The notes beneath the pieces were generated by a model that ran no database searches, was not told the DNA's origin, and saw only the letters and a program-made list of their open reading frames with translations. This document shows, piece by piece, positions 17,379 through 25,817 of a stretch of 64,000 nt of DNA. The position numbers and the translations under genes are program-made. Origin of the DNA: Rhizobium sp. RU36D (lineage in GTDB: Bacteria; Pseudomonadota; Alphaproteobacteria; Rhizobiales; Rhizobiaceae); contig NZ_FWXU01000003.1 in NCBI RefSeq assembly GCF_900176345.1, forward strand, positions 62,001 to 126,000, written 5' to 3'. Positions within the stretch are counted from its first letter, which is position 1; each line of letters begins with the position of its first letter.

Positions 17379-18014
17379 ATGACCAAGGCCCTACTTGTCA
17401 TCGATATTCAGAACGGATTCTGCCCCGGTGGAAATCTGCCGGTGGCGCAAGGCGATGAGGTGGTGCCGGTGGCCAACGCGCTGATGGCATCGGGACAGTA
17501 TGATCTGGTGGTCGCCTCGCAGGATTGGCATCCGCCCGGACACGGCAGCTTCGCCTCAAGCCATCCCGGCGCGAAACCCTTCGACATGGGCGAACTGTCA
17601 GGCAAGCCCCAGGTGCTGTGGCCCGACCATTGCGTCCAGGGCACCGGCGACGCCGAATTCCATCCCGGTTTGGACACGAAGCGTATCGACCACGTGCAGC
17701 GCAAGGGCGAAAATCCCGCCGTCGACAGCTATTCCGCCTTTCGCGACAATGACCGCTCGGCTCTGACGGGCCTCGCCGGCTACCTGGCATCCCGCGACGT
17801 GCGCGAGCTAGATGTCATGGGCCTTGCCACGGATTACTGCGTCAAGTTTTCCGCGCTCGATGCCGTCGAGATGCTTCCGGGCGTCAGGGTCCGCTTCATC
17901 GAGGATGGATCCCGTGGCATCGATCCGGCCGGCGTCATCCGCGCCATTGCCGAGATGAAGGCAGCCGGAATTGCAGTGACCCAAAGCACCGACCTGCTCA
18001 AGGCAGGCGCATAG
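17379..18014 (+). CDS. pncA: Nicotinamidase
   Basis: Hydrolyses nicotinamide to nicotinate in NAD salvage. The 211-residue isochorismatase-fold protein has the catalytic Asp9 (LLVIDIQNGF), Lys109 (RKGENPAVDSYSAF) and Cys154 (TDYCVKFSA). Metal ligands come from SQDWHPPGH (D49, H51) and the later His84 (WPDHCVQGT). AGGAG lies five bases before the ATG. The panCB genes follow 102 bases downstream on the same strand. With them this is a small vitamin and cofactor group, though the gap leaves co-transcription open. Confidence 0.94.
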   Translation: MTKALLVIDIQNGFCPGGNLPVAQGDEVVPVANALMASGQYDLVVASQDWHPPGHGSFASSHPGAKPFDMGELSGKPQVLWPDHCVQGTGDAEFHPGLDTKRIDHVQRKGENPAVDSYSAFRDNDRSALTGLAGYLASRDVRELDVMGLATDYCVKFSALDAVEMLPGVRVRFIEDGSRGIDPAGVIRAIAEMKAAGIAVTQSTDLLKAGA

Positions 18015-18116
18015 TCCGATCGGACGCGATTGCATTCGCCTGCCATCCGCGCTAGGGGACCGGCCAGCGGCCGCGACCCGACCGGCCCGCACCATGTCCT
18101 GGAGGAGGAGCCGGAA

Positions 18117-18995
18117 ATGGAGACGGTGACATCGATCGAGGAACTGCGTCGCAAGCTGCAGCCGTCGCGGCTCCAGGGCCGCACCATCGGCTTTGTCCCG
18201 ACCATGGGCTACCTGCATCAGGGTCACATGCAGCTCGTTGCACGGGCCAAAGCCGAAAACGCGGTTACCGTCGTCTCGATTTTCGTCAATCCCCTGCAGT
18301 TTGGCGCCAATGAGGACCTCGCGCGCTATCCCCGCGACCTCCCGCGCGACAGCGCCATGCTGGAAGCGGCCGGTGTCGACTTTCTGTTCGCGCCTGAGGT
18401 CACTGATATGTATCCGCGCCCGATGCAGACGGTGGTCGATGTACCAACGCTGGGCTCGCAACTGGAAGGCGAAGCGCGCCCCGGACATTTTGCCGGCGTC
18501 GCGACTGTTGTGACGAAGCTGTTCAACATCGTCCAGCCGGATTCCGCCTATTTCGGCGAGAAGGATTACCAGCAGGTGGCGATCATCAGGCGCATGGTCG
18601 AGGACCTCGCCCAGCCAGTGCGCGTCGTGCCGGTGCCCACAGTGCGTGAGGCAGATGGCCTCGCCTGCTCCTCGCGCAATGTCTATCTTTCAGAACAGGA
18701 ACGGGCGGCGGCCGTGATCGTGCCGCGCGCCCTTGATGAAGCGGAACGGCTGGTCAGCGCCGGCATGACCGACATCGCCGAACTCGAAAAAGCCGTCCGG
18801 GCTTTCATTGCCAGCGAACCGCTGGCAATGGCCGAGATCGTCGCCATCTGCCACCCCGATACCCTGGAGCCGATGCCATCGGCCACGGGTCCGATCCTCG
18901 TGCTGCTGTTCATCCGCATCGGCAAGACCCGGCTGCTGGACAACAGGGTCATCGGCAAGGCGCAGACGGCAAGCAAGGACATGGAGGCTGCCTGA
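18117..18995 (+). CDS. panC: Pantothenate synthetase
   Basis: Joins pantoate and beta-alanine with ATP in the last step of pantothenate (vitamin B5) synthesis. The 292-residue protein has the nucleotide-binding MGYLHQGH signature at about residues 30-37, FVNPLQFG, the [11 protein letters not shown] loop, FGEKDYQQ and the SSRNVYLS motif. ATG 18117 has a strong GGAGGAGGAG ribosome-binding site; the open frame from 18030 is upstream noise. Its stop is separated from the panB start by one base, so the two are translated together. Confidence 0.96.
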   Translation: METVTSIEELRRKLQPSRLQGRTIGFVPTMGYLHQGHMQLVARAKAENAVTVVSIFVNPLQFGANEDLARYPRDLPRDSAMLEAAGVDFLFAPEVTDMYPRPMQTVVDVPTLGSQLEGEARPGHFAGVATVVTKLFNIVQPDSAYFGEKDYQQVAIIRRMVEDLAQPVRVVPVPTVREADGLACSSRNVYLSEQERAAAVIVPRALDEAERLVSAGMTDIAELEKAVRAFIASEPLAMAEIVAICHPDTLEPMPSATGPILVLLFIRIGKTRLLDNRVIGKAQTASKDMEAA

Positions 18996-18996
18996 G

Positions 18997-19827
18997 ATGA
19001 GTACACCACCCCGCCAGAAGCGTTTGACGCCGGCGAATGTCACCGCGCTCAAAGGCGAGCGTCCGATCGTCTCGCTCACCGCCTATACCACGCCGACGGC
19101 GCGCATCTTCGACCGGCATTGCGATCTTCTCCTGGTCGGCGACAGCCTGGGCATGGTCCTCTATGGGCTGGAAACCACTGTTGGTGTCACTGTCGAGATG
19201 ATGATCGCCCATGGCCAGGCCGTCATGCGCGGCGTATCCCGCGCCTGCGTCGTCGTCGATCTTCCATTCGGCAGCTATCAGGAAAGCCGTGAACAGGCCT
19301 TTCGGACGGCCGCCCGCATCATGAAGGAAACCGGCTGCGACGCGGTCAAGCTTGAGGGCGGCGCTGAAATGGCCGACACCATCGCCTTCCTGACGGACCG
19401 GGGCGTGCCCGTGCTCGCCCATGTCGGCCTGATGCCGCAGCAGGTCAACACCCATGGCGGCTATCGCTCGCAGGGCCATGACACCGTCGAGGCCGACAAG
19501 ATCCGCAATGATGCCGCCGCCGTTGCTCGCGCCGGCGCCTTTGCCATGGTGATTGAAGGAACCGTCGAGCCGCTGGCGCGGGAGATCACCGCAGCCCTGT
19601 CCGTGCCCACGATCGGCATCGGCGCATCGCCAGCCTGCGACGGGCAGATCCTCGTGTCTGATGACATGCTGGGCCTGTTCAACGACTTCAAGCCGCGCTT
19701 CGTCAAGCATTATGCGGAACTCGCGGTGACGATCGACCAAGCCGTGGAGAGCTACGCCGCCGAGGTGAAGGCCCGCGCCTTCCCCGGCCCGGAGCACACC
19801 TTCCAGGTCAGGCCGAAGAAGGCCTGA
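18997..19827 (+). CDS. panB: Ketopantoate hydroxymethyltransferase
   Basis: Adds a hydroxymethyl group from methylenetetrahydrofolate to 2-oxoisovalerate, the first committed step to pantothenate. The 276-residue TIM-barrel protein shows [13 protein letters not shown] near residue 45, with the metal-binding aspartate. VKLEGGAEM and HVGLMPQ follow, then the late VEGTVEP-like block ([10 protein letters not shown]) and [15 protein letters not shown]. The ATG follows the panC stop after one base. A short hairpin (19823-19838) overlaps this stop and the stop of the convergent DUF2164 gene. Confidence 0.96.
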   Translation: MSTPPRQKRLTPANVTALKGERPIVSLTAYTTPTARIFDRHCDLLLVGDSLGMVLYGLETTVGVTVEMMIAHGQAVMRGVSRACVVVDLPFGSYQESREQAFRTAARIMKETGCDAVKLEGGAEMADTIAFLTDRGVPVLAHVGLMPQQVNTHGGYRSQGHDTVEADKIRNDAAAVARAGAFAMVIEGTVEPLAREITAALSVPTIGIGASPACDGQILVSDDMLGLFNDFKPRFVKHYAELAVTIDQAVESYAAEVKARAFPGPEHTFQVRPKKA

Positions 19828-19833
19828 TCAGAA

Positions 19834-20079
19834 TCAGGACTTTGGCTGCCGCTCAAGCTGATAGATAGCATCGTTGATGTCATCGACCTTCGCCATCAGT
19901 ACGGCCTGCGCATCGGCAAGCCCCTTGTTGTAGGCGCGCACGCCCACTTCCTCCGCGAAGAAGGCGATTAGCGCCTCGACCTCGAACCGCCCTGCCGTGA
20001 GGTCGAACTCCATTTGCAGAAATGCTCTGGCGCGATCGATCAGGTCCGCCATTTCTTCTTTCGTGAAATCAGACAGCAT
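19834..20079 (-). CDS. DUF2164 family protein
   Basis: An 81-residue protein of the DUF2164 family, of unknown function. The conserved pattern is visible as FTKEEMADLIDRARAFL, then LIAFFAEEVGVRAYNKGLAD, then a helix ending in IYQLERQ. GGAGG lies about nine bases before ATG 20079; the open frame reaches 20166, but the extra residues do not fit the family. It converges on panB with a six-base gap and is divergent from azlC. Confidence 0.85.
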   Translation of the reverse strand: MLSDFTKEEMADLIDRARAFLQMEFDLTAGRFEVEALIAFFAEEVGVRAYNKGLADAQAVLMAKVDDINDAIYQLERQPKS

Positions 20080-20199
20080 CACGATTGCCTCCCCCTCGAT
20101 CTGTGGCGCTTCACCCGTTTCAATCGACCCATCAGTGAAATTGAATTGTCGATTCTGGCAACGCACCGTAATCCGGGTGGCTGCGAAAGAAAGAGCATC

Positions 20200-20910
20200 A
20201 TGCGTACTGTTTTCCTAGAGGGCGCACGCGCCAGCCTGCCGATCCTCGTTTCCACGGTTCCCATGGCCGTCCTGTTCGGCGCCCTGGCCGTCGGCAACGG
20301 CCAGTCGGTGATCGAGGCGATCCTGATGAGCGCGACGATCTTCGCCGGGGCAAGCCAGCTTGTCGGCATCGAATTGTTCAACCACTCCGTTCCGGCATGG
20401 CTGATCGTCCTGTCGGTTTTTGCGGTGAACTTCCGGCATATCCTCTATTCGGCGGCGGCCAGTCCTCTCTTTGCGAGCTTCTCTCCGTTTCAGCGCTACC
20501 TGTCTTTCTTCCTGCTCACCGATCCGCAATTCGCTCTGTCGCTTACGCGCAGCGAAAGCGGCAAACCGGTCACCTTCACCTGGTATATCGGGCTTGGCGC
20601 CGTCATCTATTGCTCCTGGGTCGGCATGACGGCCGTCGGCGCGATGTTTGGCCAGTTGATCGGCGATCCCAAGGCGCTCGGCATTGATGTCCTCATGCCG
20701 ATCTATTTCATGGGTTTGGTCCTCGGCTTCCGCCAGCGCAGCAATTTCATGCCGATTGTGGCTGTCAGCGCCACCGTGTCGGTCGCCGCCATGCATTTCG
20801 TGGGATCGCCCTGGCATGTCAGCATCGGCGCCTTCGCCGGCATTGCGCTGGCGGCCCTCTTACCGCCCAAGAAGGAGCAAGAGGCAGTCGAGAAGGAGGC
20901 AAAGGCGTGA
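20200..20910 (+). CDS. azlC: AzlC-family branched-chain amino acid exporter, large subunit
   Basis: Inner-membrane protein of 236 residues with about seven hydrophobic segments. It is the large subunit of an AzlCD/YgaZH-type exporter of branched-chain amino acids or their analogues. Family hallmarks are GARASLPILVSTVPMAVLFG, the MSATIFAGASQ block, FAVNFRHILYSAAASP and LTDPQFALS. The start at 20200 follows GAAAGAAAGAG; the longer open frame from 20014 overlaps the divergent gene. Its stop overlaps the azlD GTG start by four bases (GTGA). Confidence 0.92.
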   Translation: MRTVFLEGARASLPILVSTVPMAVLFGALAVGNGQSVIEAILMSATIFAGASQLVGIELFNHSVPAWLIVLSVFAVNFRHILYSAAASPLFASFSPFQRYLSFFLLTDPQFALSLTRSESGKPVTFTWYIGLGAVIYCSWVGMTAVGAMFGQLIGDPKALGIDVLMPIYFMGLVLGFRQRSNFMPIVAVSATVSVAAMHFVGSPWHVSIGAFAGIALAALLPPKKEQEAVEKEAKA

Positions 20911-21218
20911 GCGAACTCTATGACCTCAAGATCGTCCTGACGATCCTCGCCGGCGCGGTCGCAACCTATCTGACGCGTATATCCGGCCATCTCCTGATTT
21001 CGCGCATGAAATCCGTGCCGCCGCGCCTTGAGGCGGCGCTGAACGCCGTTCCTGCCGCGGTTCTGACGACCCTTGTCGCTCCCGCCTTCTTTTACGGCGG
21101 GCTCGATATGCAGATCGCCATGGCGGTCGCGTTTCTGGTCGCCTTCCGCACCACGGGCATACCGATGCTCGTGGCCGGATGGATTACTCTTGCCATCGCC
21201 CGCGCCTATCTAGGCTGA
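20907..21218 (+). CDS. azlD: AzlD-family branched-chain amino acid exporter, small subunit
   Basis: A 103-residue membrane protein with four hydrophobic segments, the small partner of AzlC. YLTRISGHLL near residue 25 and ALNAVPAAVLTTLVAPAFF are typical of the family. It starts at GTG 20907, overlapping the azlC stop as GTGA, so translation is coupled. It ends ten bases before the convergent aminopeptidase P stop. Confidence 0.92.
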   Translation: MSELYDLKIVLTILAGAVATYLTRISGHLLISRMKSVPPRLEAALNAVPAAVLTTLVAPAFFYGGLDMQIAMAVAFLVAFRTTGIPMLVAGWITLAIARAYLG

Positions 21219-21227
21219 CGGTATCAG

Positions 21228-23060
21228 TCAGTCGAAGGGCTGGGTCGCACGCTCCAGCCAGGCCCGGACCTCATGCCCGTGCAGCAGCGGCATCAGTTCC
21301 TCACGCACCTTCTGGTGATAGGCGTCGAGCCAGCGGATTTCCTCGCGAGTCAGAAGATCGGTCACGACGAGATACCGGTCGATCGGCACGAAGGTTAGCG
21401 TGCCAAAGGACATCATCGGCATATCGCCGCCCTCGACCGGCTCCAGTTCCCGCACATAGACGAGATTCTCGATGCGGATACCGAAGGCGCCGGGCCGGTA
21501 ATAGCCGGGCTCATTGGACAGGATCATGCCGGGAAGCAGCTCCTGCGTCGACAGCCGCGAAATCCGCTGTGGCCCTTCATGGACCGACAGATAGGAACCG
21601 ACGCCGTGGCCTGTGCCATGGGCAAAGTCGGCGCCTGCCTTCCACAAGGCGATGCGCGCCAGCGGATCGAGATCGCAGCCGCGGGTGCCCCTTGGGAAAC
21701 GCGCCGTGCTGATCGCAATCATGCCCTTGAGCACCAGTGTGAAGAACCGTTTCTGCTCCTCCGGCACCGCGCCGATGGCCACCGTCCGGGTGATGTCTGT
21801 GGTTCCGTTGACATATTGCGCTCCGGAATCGATCAGGAACAGCTCCCCGCCCTTGATCGGCCGGTCGCTTTCGGTCGTCACCCGGTAATGCATGATGGCC
21901 GCATGCGGTCCGGCGCCGGAAATCGTATCGAAGGAAATATCCTTGAGCGGATTCTGCATCCGCTCGCCGACCCGGGCGCGTGCTGCTTCCAGCGCCCGCG
22001 CCGCATCGATTTCGGTAATGCTGCCGGGATGCTGCTGGTCGAGCCAGTGCAGGAACTCCACCATGGCCACGCCATCCTGCAGATGCGCCGCCGCCGACCC
22101 GTTCAGCTCCACGCTATTCTTCACCGCGCGTGGCAGCTTGGCTGGGTCATTGCCTTCCACGACGACGCCGCCTTCGCGACGGATGAGCTCCGACAGCGCA
22201 AAAGGCGTCAGGTCCGGATCGACGAGGATCCGCCCGCCGCCCGCCGACAGGGCAGCCAGCCGATCGGAAAGCGCCTGCGGTTCCCGCTGCACACCGAGCT
22301 GTCCCAGATAGGCCTCGGCCTCGATGCCGGTCTTGCGCTTGTCGAGAAAGATGTCCGCGGAGCCGTCAGCCAGTATGATGGCCCTCGCGAGGGGATGGGG
22401 CGTGTGCGGCACATCCGCGCCACGGATATTGAAGATCCAGGCGACCGACGACGGGTCGGTGACCAGGGCGGCCTTGAGGTTGCGCTCTGCCAGATCCGCG
22501 GCAATTTCCGCGATCTTTTCCTTTGCCAGGCGGCCGGCATAGCTTTCGGTCTGGATCGTCACCGCCCCCAGCGGCTCCTGCGGCCTGTCACTCCAGATGG
22601 CATCGAGCGGGTTGGCGGCCAGTTGCACCAGCGCACCGTCCTTCTCAGCCAAAGCCTTCTCCAGCCGGCGGATTTCGGCACCGGTATGCAGCCACGGGTC
22701 AAGCCCGAGACGGAAACCTTTGGTCGCGTGTGCGGCAATCCATCTGTGCGGCGGCTCGCCTACGAGATCGCCCGGGGTAAACACCTCCAGATCGACCTGC
22801 TCGGCGACCTGCGTCACATAGCGTCCATCGACGAAGACGATCGCCTGGTTGCGCATGACAAGGGCGACACCCGCGGAGCCGGTGAAACCCGTCAACCAGG
22901 ACAGACGCTCCGACGACGCCGGCACATATTCGCCCTGGTATTCGTCGGCACGCGGCACCAGGAATCCATCGATGCCGAGTGCATCGAACTGCGCCCTGAG
23001 CGCCTCGAGCCTTGAACGGCCGAACTGGGGCGTGGAAGTGACCTCAAAGGATTGAAACAT
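21228..23060 (-). CDS. pepP: Xaa-Pro aminopeptidase (M24B family)
   Basis: Cytoplasmic metallopeptidase of 610 residues that removes N-terminal residues preceding proline. It has two creatinase-like N-terminal domains (about 1-310), a pita-bread M24 catalytic domain and a C-terminal extension, like the long eukaryote-type aminopeptidase P. The five metal ligands can be read: DSGAQY, TTDITRT, GTGHGVGSYLSVHEGP, SNEPGYY and IRIENL. The gene is transcribed from the region upstream of the DUF1127 gene and ends facing azlD. Confidence 0.94.
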   Translation of the reverse strand: MFQSFEVTSTPQFGRSRLEALRAQFDALGIDGFLVPRADEYQGEYVPASSERLSWLTGFTGSAGVALVMRNQAIVFVDGRYVTQVAEQVDLEVFTPGDLVGEPPHRWIAAHATKGFRLGLDPWLHTGAEIRRLEKALAEKDGALVQLAANPLDAIWSDRPQEPLGAVTIQTESYAGRLAKEKIAEIAADLAERNLKAALVTDPSSVAWIFNIRGADVPHTPHPLARAIILADGSADIFLDKRKTGIEAEAYLGQLGVQREPQALSDRLAALSAGGGRILVDPDLTPFALSELIRREGGVVVEGNDPAKLPRAVKNSVELNGSAAAHLQDGVAMVEFLHWLDQQHPGSITEIDAARALEAARARVGERMQNPLKDISFDTISGAGPHAAIMHYRVTTESDRPIKGGELFLIDSGAQYVNGTTDITRTVAIGAVPEEQKRFFTLVLKGMIAISTARFPRGTRGCDLDPLARIALWKAGADFAHGTGHGVGSYLSVHEGPQRISRLSTQELLPGMILSNEPGYYRPGAFGIRIENLVYVRELEPVEGGDMPMMSFGTLTFVPIDRYLVVTDLLTREEIRWLDAYHQKVREELMPLLHGHEVRAWLERATQPFD

Positions 23061-23381
23061 CGAACCGCCTGCTATCTGTCATCAATGAGCGAGCTATAGC
23101 AGCCGACACTCCCGAGCGCCATTCTGACCGACAAAATCCGAGTCGCGCTTATTATCTGCGGACCACACTGGCAGAACGATGCTGCATCGCAAAAGGCAAA
23201 TGCCTTTACCCCATGCCTGCCAGATAGGCATTTCGACAAAATTTGGATGGCAAAACCCCTGAGTATTGCATTCAGTGCATGACACCCATGTAGGAAGCCC
23301 TCTGCCTAAATCGGCGATAACGCCTATATTCATAATCACGAACGGGGGCAAAATTGACCTCGGAACCAAAGGATCACTTCC
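23061..23381. other. Divergent intergenic region between pepP and the DUF1127 gene
   Basis: This 321-base region holds no supported gene; a frame crossing it on the minus strand covers the DUF1127 gene and has no family likeness. It contains a 16-bp near-perfect palindrome (arms AAAGGCA and TGCCTTT, 23192-23207) and GCTGCATCGCAA at 23181-23192, which recurs at 23726-23737 on the other side of the DUF1127 gene. A TATATT at about 23326 could be a -10 element for the rightward gene. Confidence 0.5.
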
Positions 23382-23555
23382 ATGGCAAACTCGATTTTCC
23401 GCAATGCCTATAACCGCGTAATCGAAGCCCGCGAACGCCAGGCCAACCGCTATGTCAACGGCGCGCTGATGAACCTTGACGACAAGACCCTGGCTTCCAT
23501 GGGCCTGACGCGCGAAGAACTGCGCCGCAAGGGCACCGCGGCTTACATTTTCTGA
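23382..23555 (+). CDS. DUF1127 small protein
   Basis: A 57-residue basic helical protein (MANSIFRNAYNRVIEARERQ) with the DUF1127 core: LMNLDDKTLASMGLTREELR. Related small proteins in rhizobia and Rhodobacter affect RNA turnover and phosphate or stress adaptation, but the role of this one is unknown. AGGA lies upstream of the ATG at good spacing, and an intrinsic terminator follows about 100 bases after the stop. It stands alone as a short transcription unit. Confidence 0.85.
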   Translation: MANSIFRNAYNRVIEARERQANRYVNGALMNLDDKTLASMGLTREELRRKGTAAYIF

Positions 23556-23656
23556 ACGGATTGGCCGCGTCGACATTCTCTCCCTCTGTCGGCGGTCAGT
23601 TCAGTACCAAATCCGCTTGAGCGCACTCCTCCCATGGGCTCGCGGATTTGACACAC

Positions 23657-23690
23657 AAAAGGCGGCATCACCGATGCCGCCTTTTGTTTT
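23657..23690 (+). terminator. Intrinsic terminator after the DUF1127 gene
   Basis: A 13-bp perfect stem (AAAAGGCGGCATC with its complement) around a three-base loop, followed by TTTTGTTTT. It is oriented for rightward transcripts; the stem could also act on leftward ones. Confidence 0.85.
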
Positions 23691-23755
23691 GTCTCACAAA
23701 GCCTGAGTTATGCTTTTGATGCAACGCTGCATCGCAATATCGGCACCCGCGTCCT

Positions 23756-24628
23756 TTATCCGAGATGGATCGTGACCCAGCCATTGCGCCAGATGGTGCG
23801 GATGTGGCGCATGCCGACACCATTGTAAGCGGCCAGCACCTTCCAGCGCTGCTCCGCCAGGATGCCTGATAGGATCACCGTGCCACGCGGTGTCAGATGC
23901 GACACGAGTTGCGGCGCCATCTTCATCAGCGGCCGCGCCAGGATATTGGCAATGATCAGGTCGAACGGACCATGCTTGCCAAAGGCCGGCGAGTGGAAGC
24001 CGGGTGCCGTCTCGAATGCAATGCCCTCGGAAATCCCGTTGCGACGCGCATTCTCCCGCGCGACCCGCGTTGCCACCGGATCGATATCCGTGGCCAGCAC
24101 CGGCACCCTGATAAGTTTGCGCACCCCGATCGCCAGCACGCCGCTGCCGGTCCCGAGATCCAGCGCATTGGTGACCGTGCGCGACCGAACCACCTGCTCG
24201 ATCATCTCAAGGCAGCCGGCCGTCGTCCCATGATGGCCGGTTCCGAAAGCCTGGCCGGCCTCGATTTCCATGGCAAGGTCGTTGATCGCCACCTTGTCTC
24301 GGTCGTGGGACCCATGGACCAGGAACCGCCCTGCCCGCACGGGCTTCAAGCCCTCAAGTGACTTGGCGATCCAGTCGATATCCGGGATCACTTCGCGCGC
24401 CACGACCAAATCCGGGTAAAGCCCTGATACCGTGGCCTGGAACAGCGCGCCGACATCGCCCTCGTCATCTGCGAGACAATAGACCGATGCCTCCCAGACA
24501 TTGTTCTTCTCGTCGATCTCGGTGGTGGCGACGGCAAACTCCTCGAAGTCCGCCTCCTCGGTCATGGCGTCGAGGATCCGGGTCGCCTCTTTTTCACCTG
24601 TCGTCACATATAAGCGGATTTCACTCAC
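23756..24628 (-). CDS. prmA: Ribosomal protein L11 methyltransferase
   Basis: SAM-dependent enzyme of 290 residues that trimethylates ribosomal protein L11. The N-terminal substrate-binding domain begins VSEIRLYVTT. FGTGHHGTTAGCLE precedes the methyltransferase domain with DLGTGSGVLAIG (SAM-binding motif I), ATDIDPVA, and the IIANILARPL motif in place of NPPY. The GTG at 24628 gives the usual family N-terminus; the open frame continues to 24745 without similarity. It lies downstream of, and on the same strand as, the SCO1 gene. Confidence 0.93.
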   Translation of the reverse strand: MSEIRLYVTTGEKEATRILDAMTEEADFEEFAVATTEIDEKNNVWEASVYCLADDEGDVGALFQATVSGLYPDLVVAREVIPDIDWIAKSLEGLKPVRAGRFLVHGSHDRDKVAINDLAMEIEAGQAFGTGHHGTTAGCLEMIEQVVRSRTVTNALDLGTGSGVLAIGVRKLIRVPVLATDIDPVATRVARENARRNGISEGIAFETAPGFHSPAFGKHGPFDLIIANILARPLMKMAPQLVSHLTPRGTVILSGILAEQRWKVLAAYNGVGMRHIRTIWRNGWVTIHLG

Positions 24629-24765
24629 GGTCGGGCTTTCGATTTCGATTGCGGGTCTTGGCGCGGCATCGCGGCTCGCGCCTGCTTTGCCGTTTGGGTA
24701 CAACGCAAGCCATGGCCTTGCAATGCCGAACCATGAGCCCCGCAAGCAGAAACGCCGAGAAAGGT

Positions 24766-25365
24766 TCAGCCCTTCAGCAGGTTCGCCAGCTTCTGCTGCG
24801 CGACATCGGTATTCTCACCATAGGAAATGGTGCCCTTGAACCGCCCTTGCGCATCCAAGAGGAAGACCGAGGCGGTGTGGTCCATGGTGTAGTCGCCGTT
24901 CGGATCCTTTTCGTCCGTCGGGATCTTCTTGGCATAGACCTTGAAGCCCTTGATAACCTCCGCGATCTTTGCGGGATCGCCAGCAATGCCCTTCACCCGG
25001 TCAGTCACATTGGAAATGTAACGCCCCAAGAGCTCAGGCGTATCGCGTTCCGGGTCGACAGTGACGAAATAGGCCTGCAGGCCGGTGCCCGAGGGATCGA
25101 CTGACTTCAGCCAGCCATCCAGTTCGAACAGGGTCGTCGGGCAAACTTCCGGGCAATGGGTGAAACCAAAGAACAGCGCGGTCGGCTTGCCGCGGAAGGC
25201 CTGCTCGGTAATCGGCTTTCCGGTCTGGTCCACCAGTTCGAACGGAACGCCGAAGGGCGCATCCGCCACCTGCTGCTTGCTTTGCGTGATGGTGAGAGTA
25301 AGCCAGCCCAAAACACCAGCCAAGGCCAGAACGGCCACCCAGAGAACAACCCGTACCGTCTTCAT
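24766..25365 (-). CDS. SCO1/SenC family protein (cytochrome oxidase copper assembly)
   Basis: Membrane-anchored periplasmic thioredoxin-fold protein of 199 residues that delivers copper to the CuA site of cytochrome c oxidase or serves as a redox partner. An N-terminal helix (about residues 5-25) is followed by the copper site CPEVC (C71 and C75), with His163 in MDHTASVFLL. AGGAAGG precedes ATG 25365. Upstream lies a 52-residue membrane protein gene, and beyond it an FNR/FixK box, which suggests a link to respiration at low oxygen. Confidence 0.92.
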   Translation of the reverse strand: MKTVRVVLWVAVLALAGVLGWLTLTITQSKQQVADAPFGVPFELVDQTGKPITEQAFRGKPTALFFGFTHCPEVCPTTLFELDGWLKSVDPSGTGLQAYFVTVDPERDTPELLGRYISNVTDRVKGIAGDPAKIAEVIKGFKVYAKKIPTDEKDPNGDYTMDHTASVFLLDAQGRFKGTISYGENTDVAQQKLANLLKG

Positions 25366-25515
25366 AAAATACCTTCCTGCGCCGCTCAATTCCGGCAAAC
25401 GCCTTCAGATACGCTGAGCCTCGTTTCAAGGCAAATCAACTGGCGGTCAAAACACCGGGGCGCGCGCATTTGTCTCGGTTCTACCCGCCCGTGTCCGGGC
25501 ACGATCGGCCATCCG

Positions 25516-25674
25516 CTAAAAACAGTAGGCGAGCCCTGTTTCCGAAAGAGACAGGATGATGGCGTCACCGAAATGCAGCCAGCCTGTGAAAGCCATCGCC
25601 GCCGCGGCAACAGCGAGCGCCGACAGCGCCACAAAGGGCAAGAAGGCAGATGATCTTATGGCAGCAGCAATCAT
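25516..25674 (-). CDS. Small predicted membrane protein
   Basis: A 52-residue frame, MIAAAIRSSAFLPFVALSAL and onward, with one hydrophobic helix through residue 30. The amphipathic tail ends ILSLSETGLAYCF. Codon choice is like that of the neighbours, and the compact hydrophobic design looks real, but the ribosome-binding site is weak and I cannot name a family. It lies between the SCO1 gene and the divergent DUF2189 gene, 69 bases from a perfect anaerobox, so a respiratory accessory role is a reasonable guess. Confidence 0.5.
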   Translation of the reverse strand: MIAAAIRSSAFLPFVALSALAVAAAAMAFTGWLHFGDAIILSLSETGLAYCF

Positions 25675-25742
25675 GGCGCTATGATAACGCAGCCGGTGTC
25701 AGGGCGAAAGTGGCAACTATTTCGTCATAACTCCGGGAAGGC

Positions 25743-25756
25743 TTGACGGAAATCAA
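25743..25756. promoter_or_regulatory. FNR/FixK-type anaerobox
   Basis: TTGACGGAAATCAA matches TTGAY-N4-RTCAA perfectly. It lies 61 bases before the DUF2189 start and 69 bases before the start of the divergent small membrane protein. FixK, FnrN and related activators of rhizobia bind such sites under low oxygen. The match is seen; binding is inferred. Confidence 0.65.
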
Positions 25757-25817
25757 GGATTGCACAAGCGATTTGCCCATAGGATTCAAGGTGCCACAAT
25801 CGTCTTGGGAGGGATGA

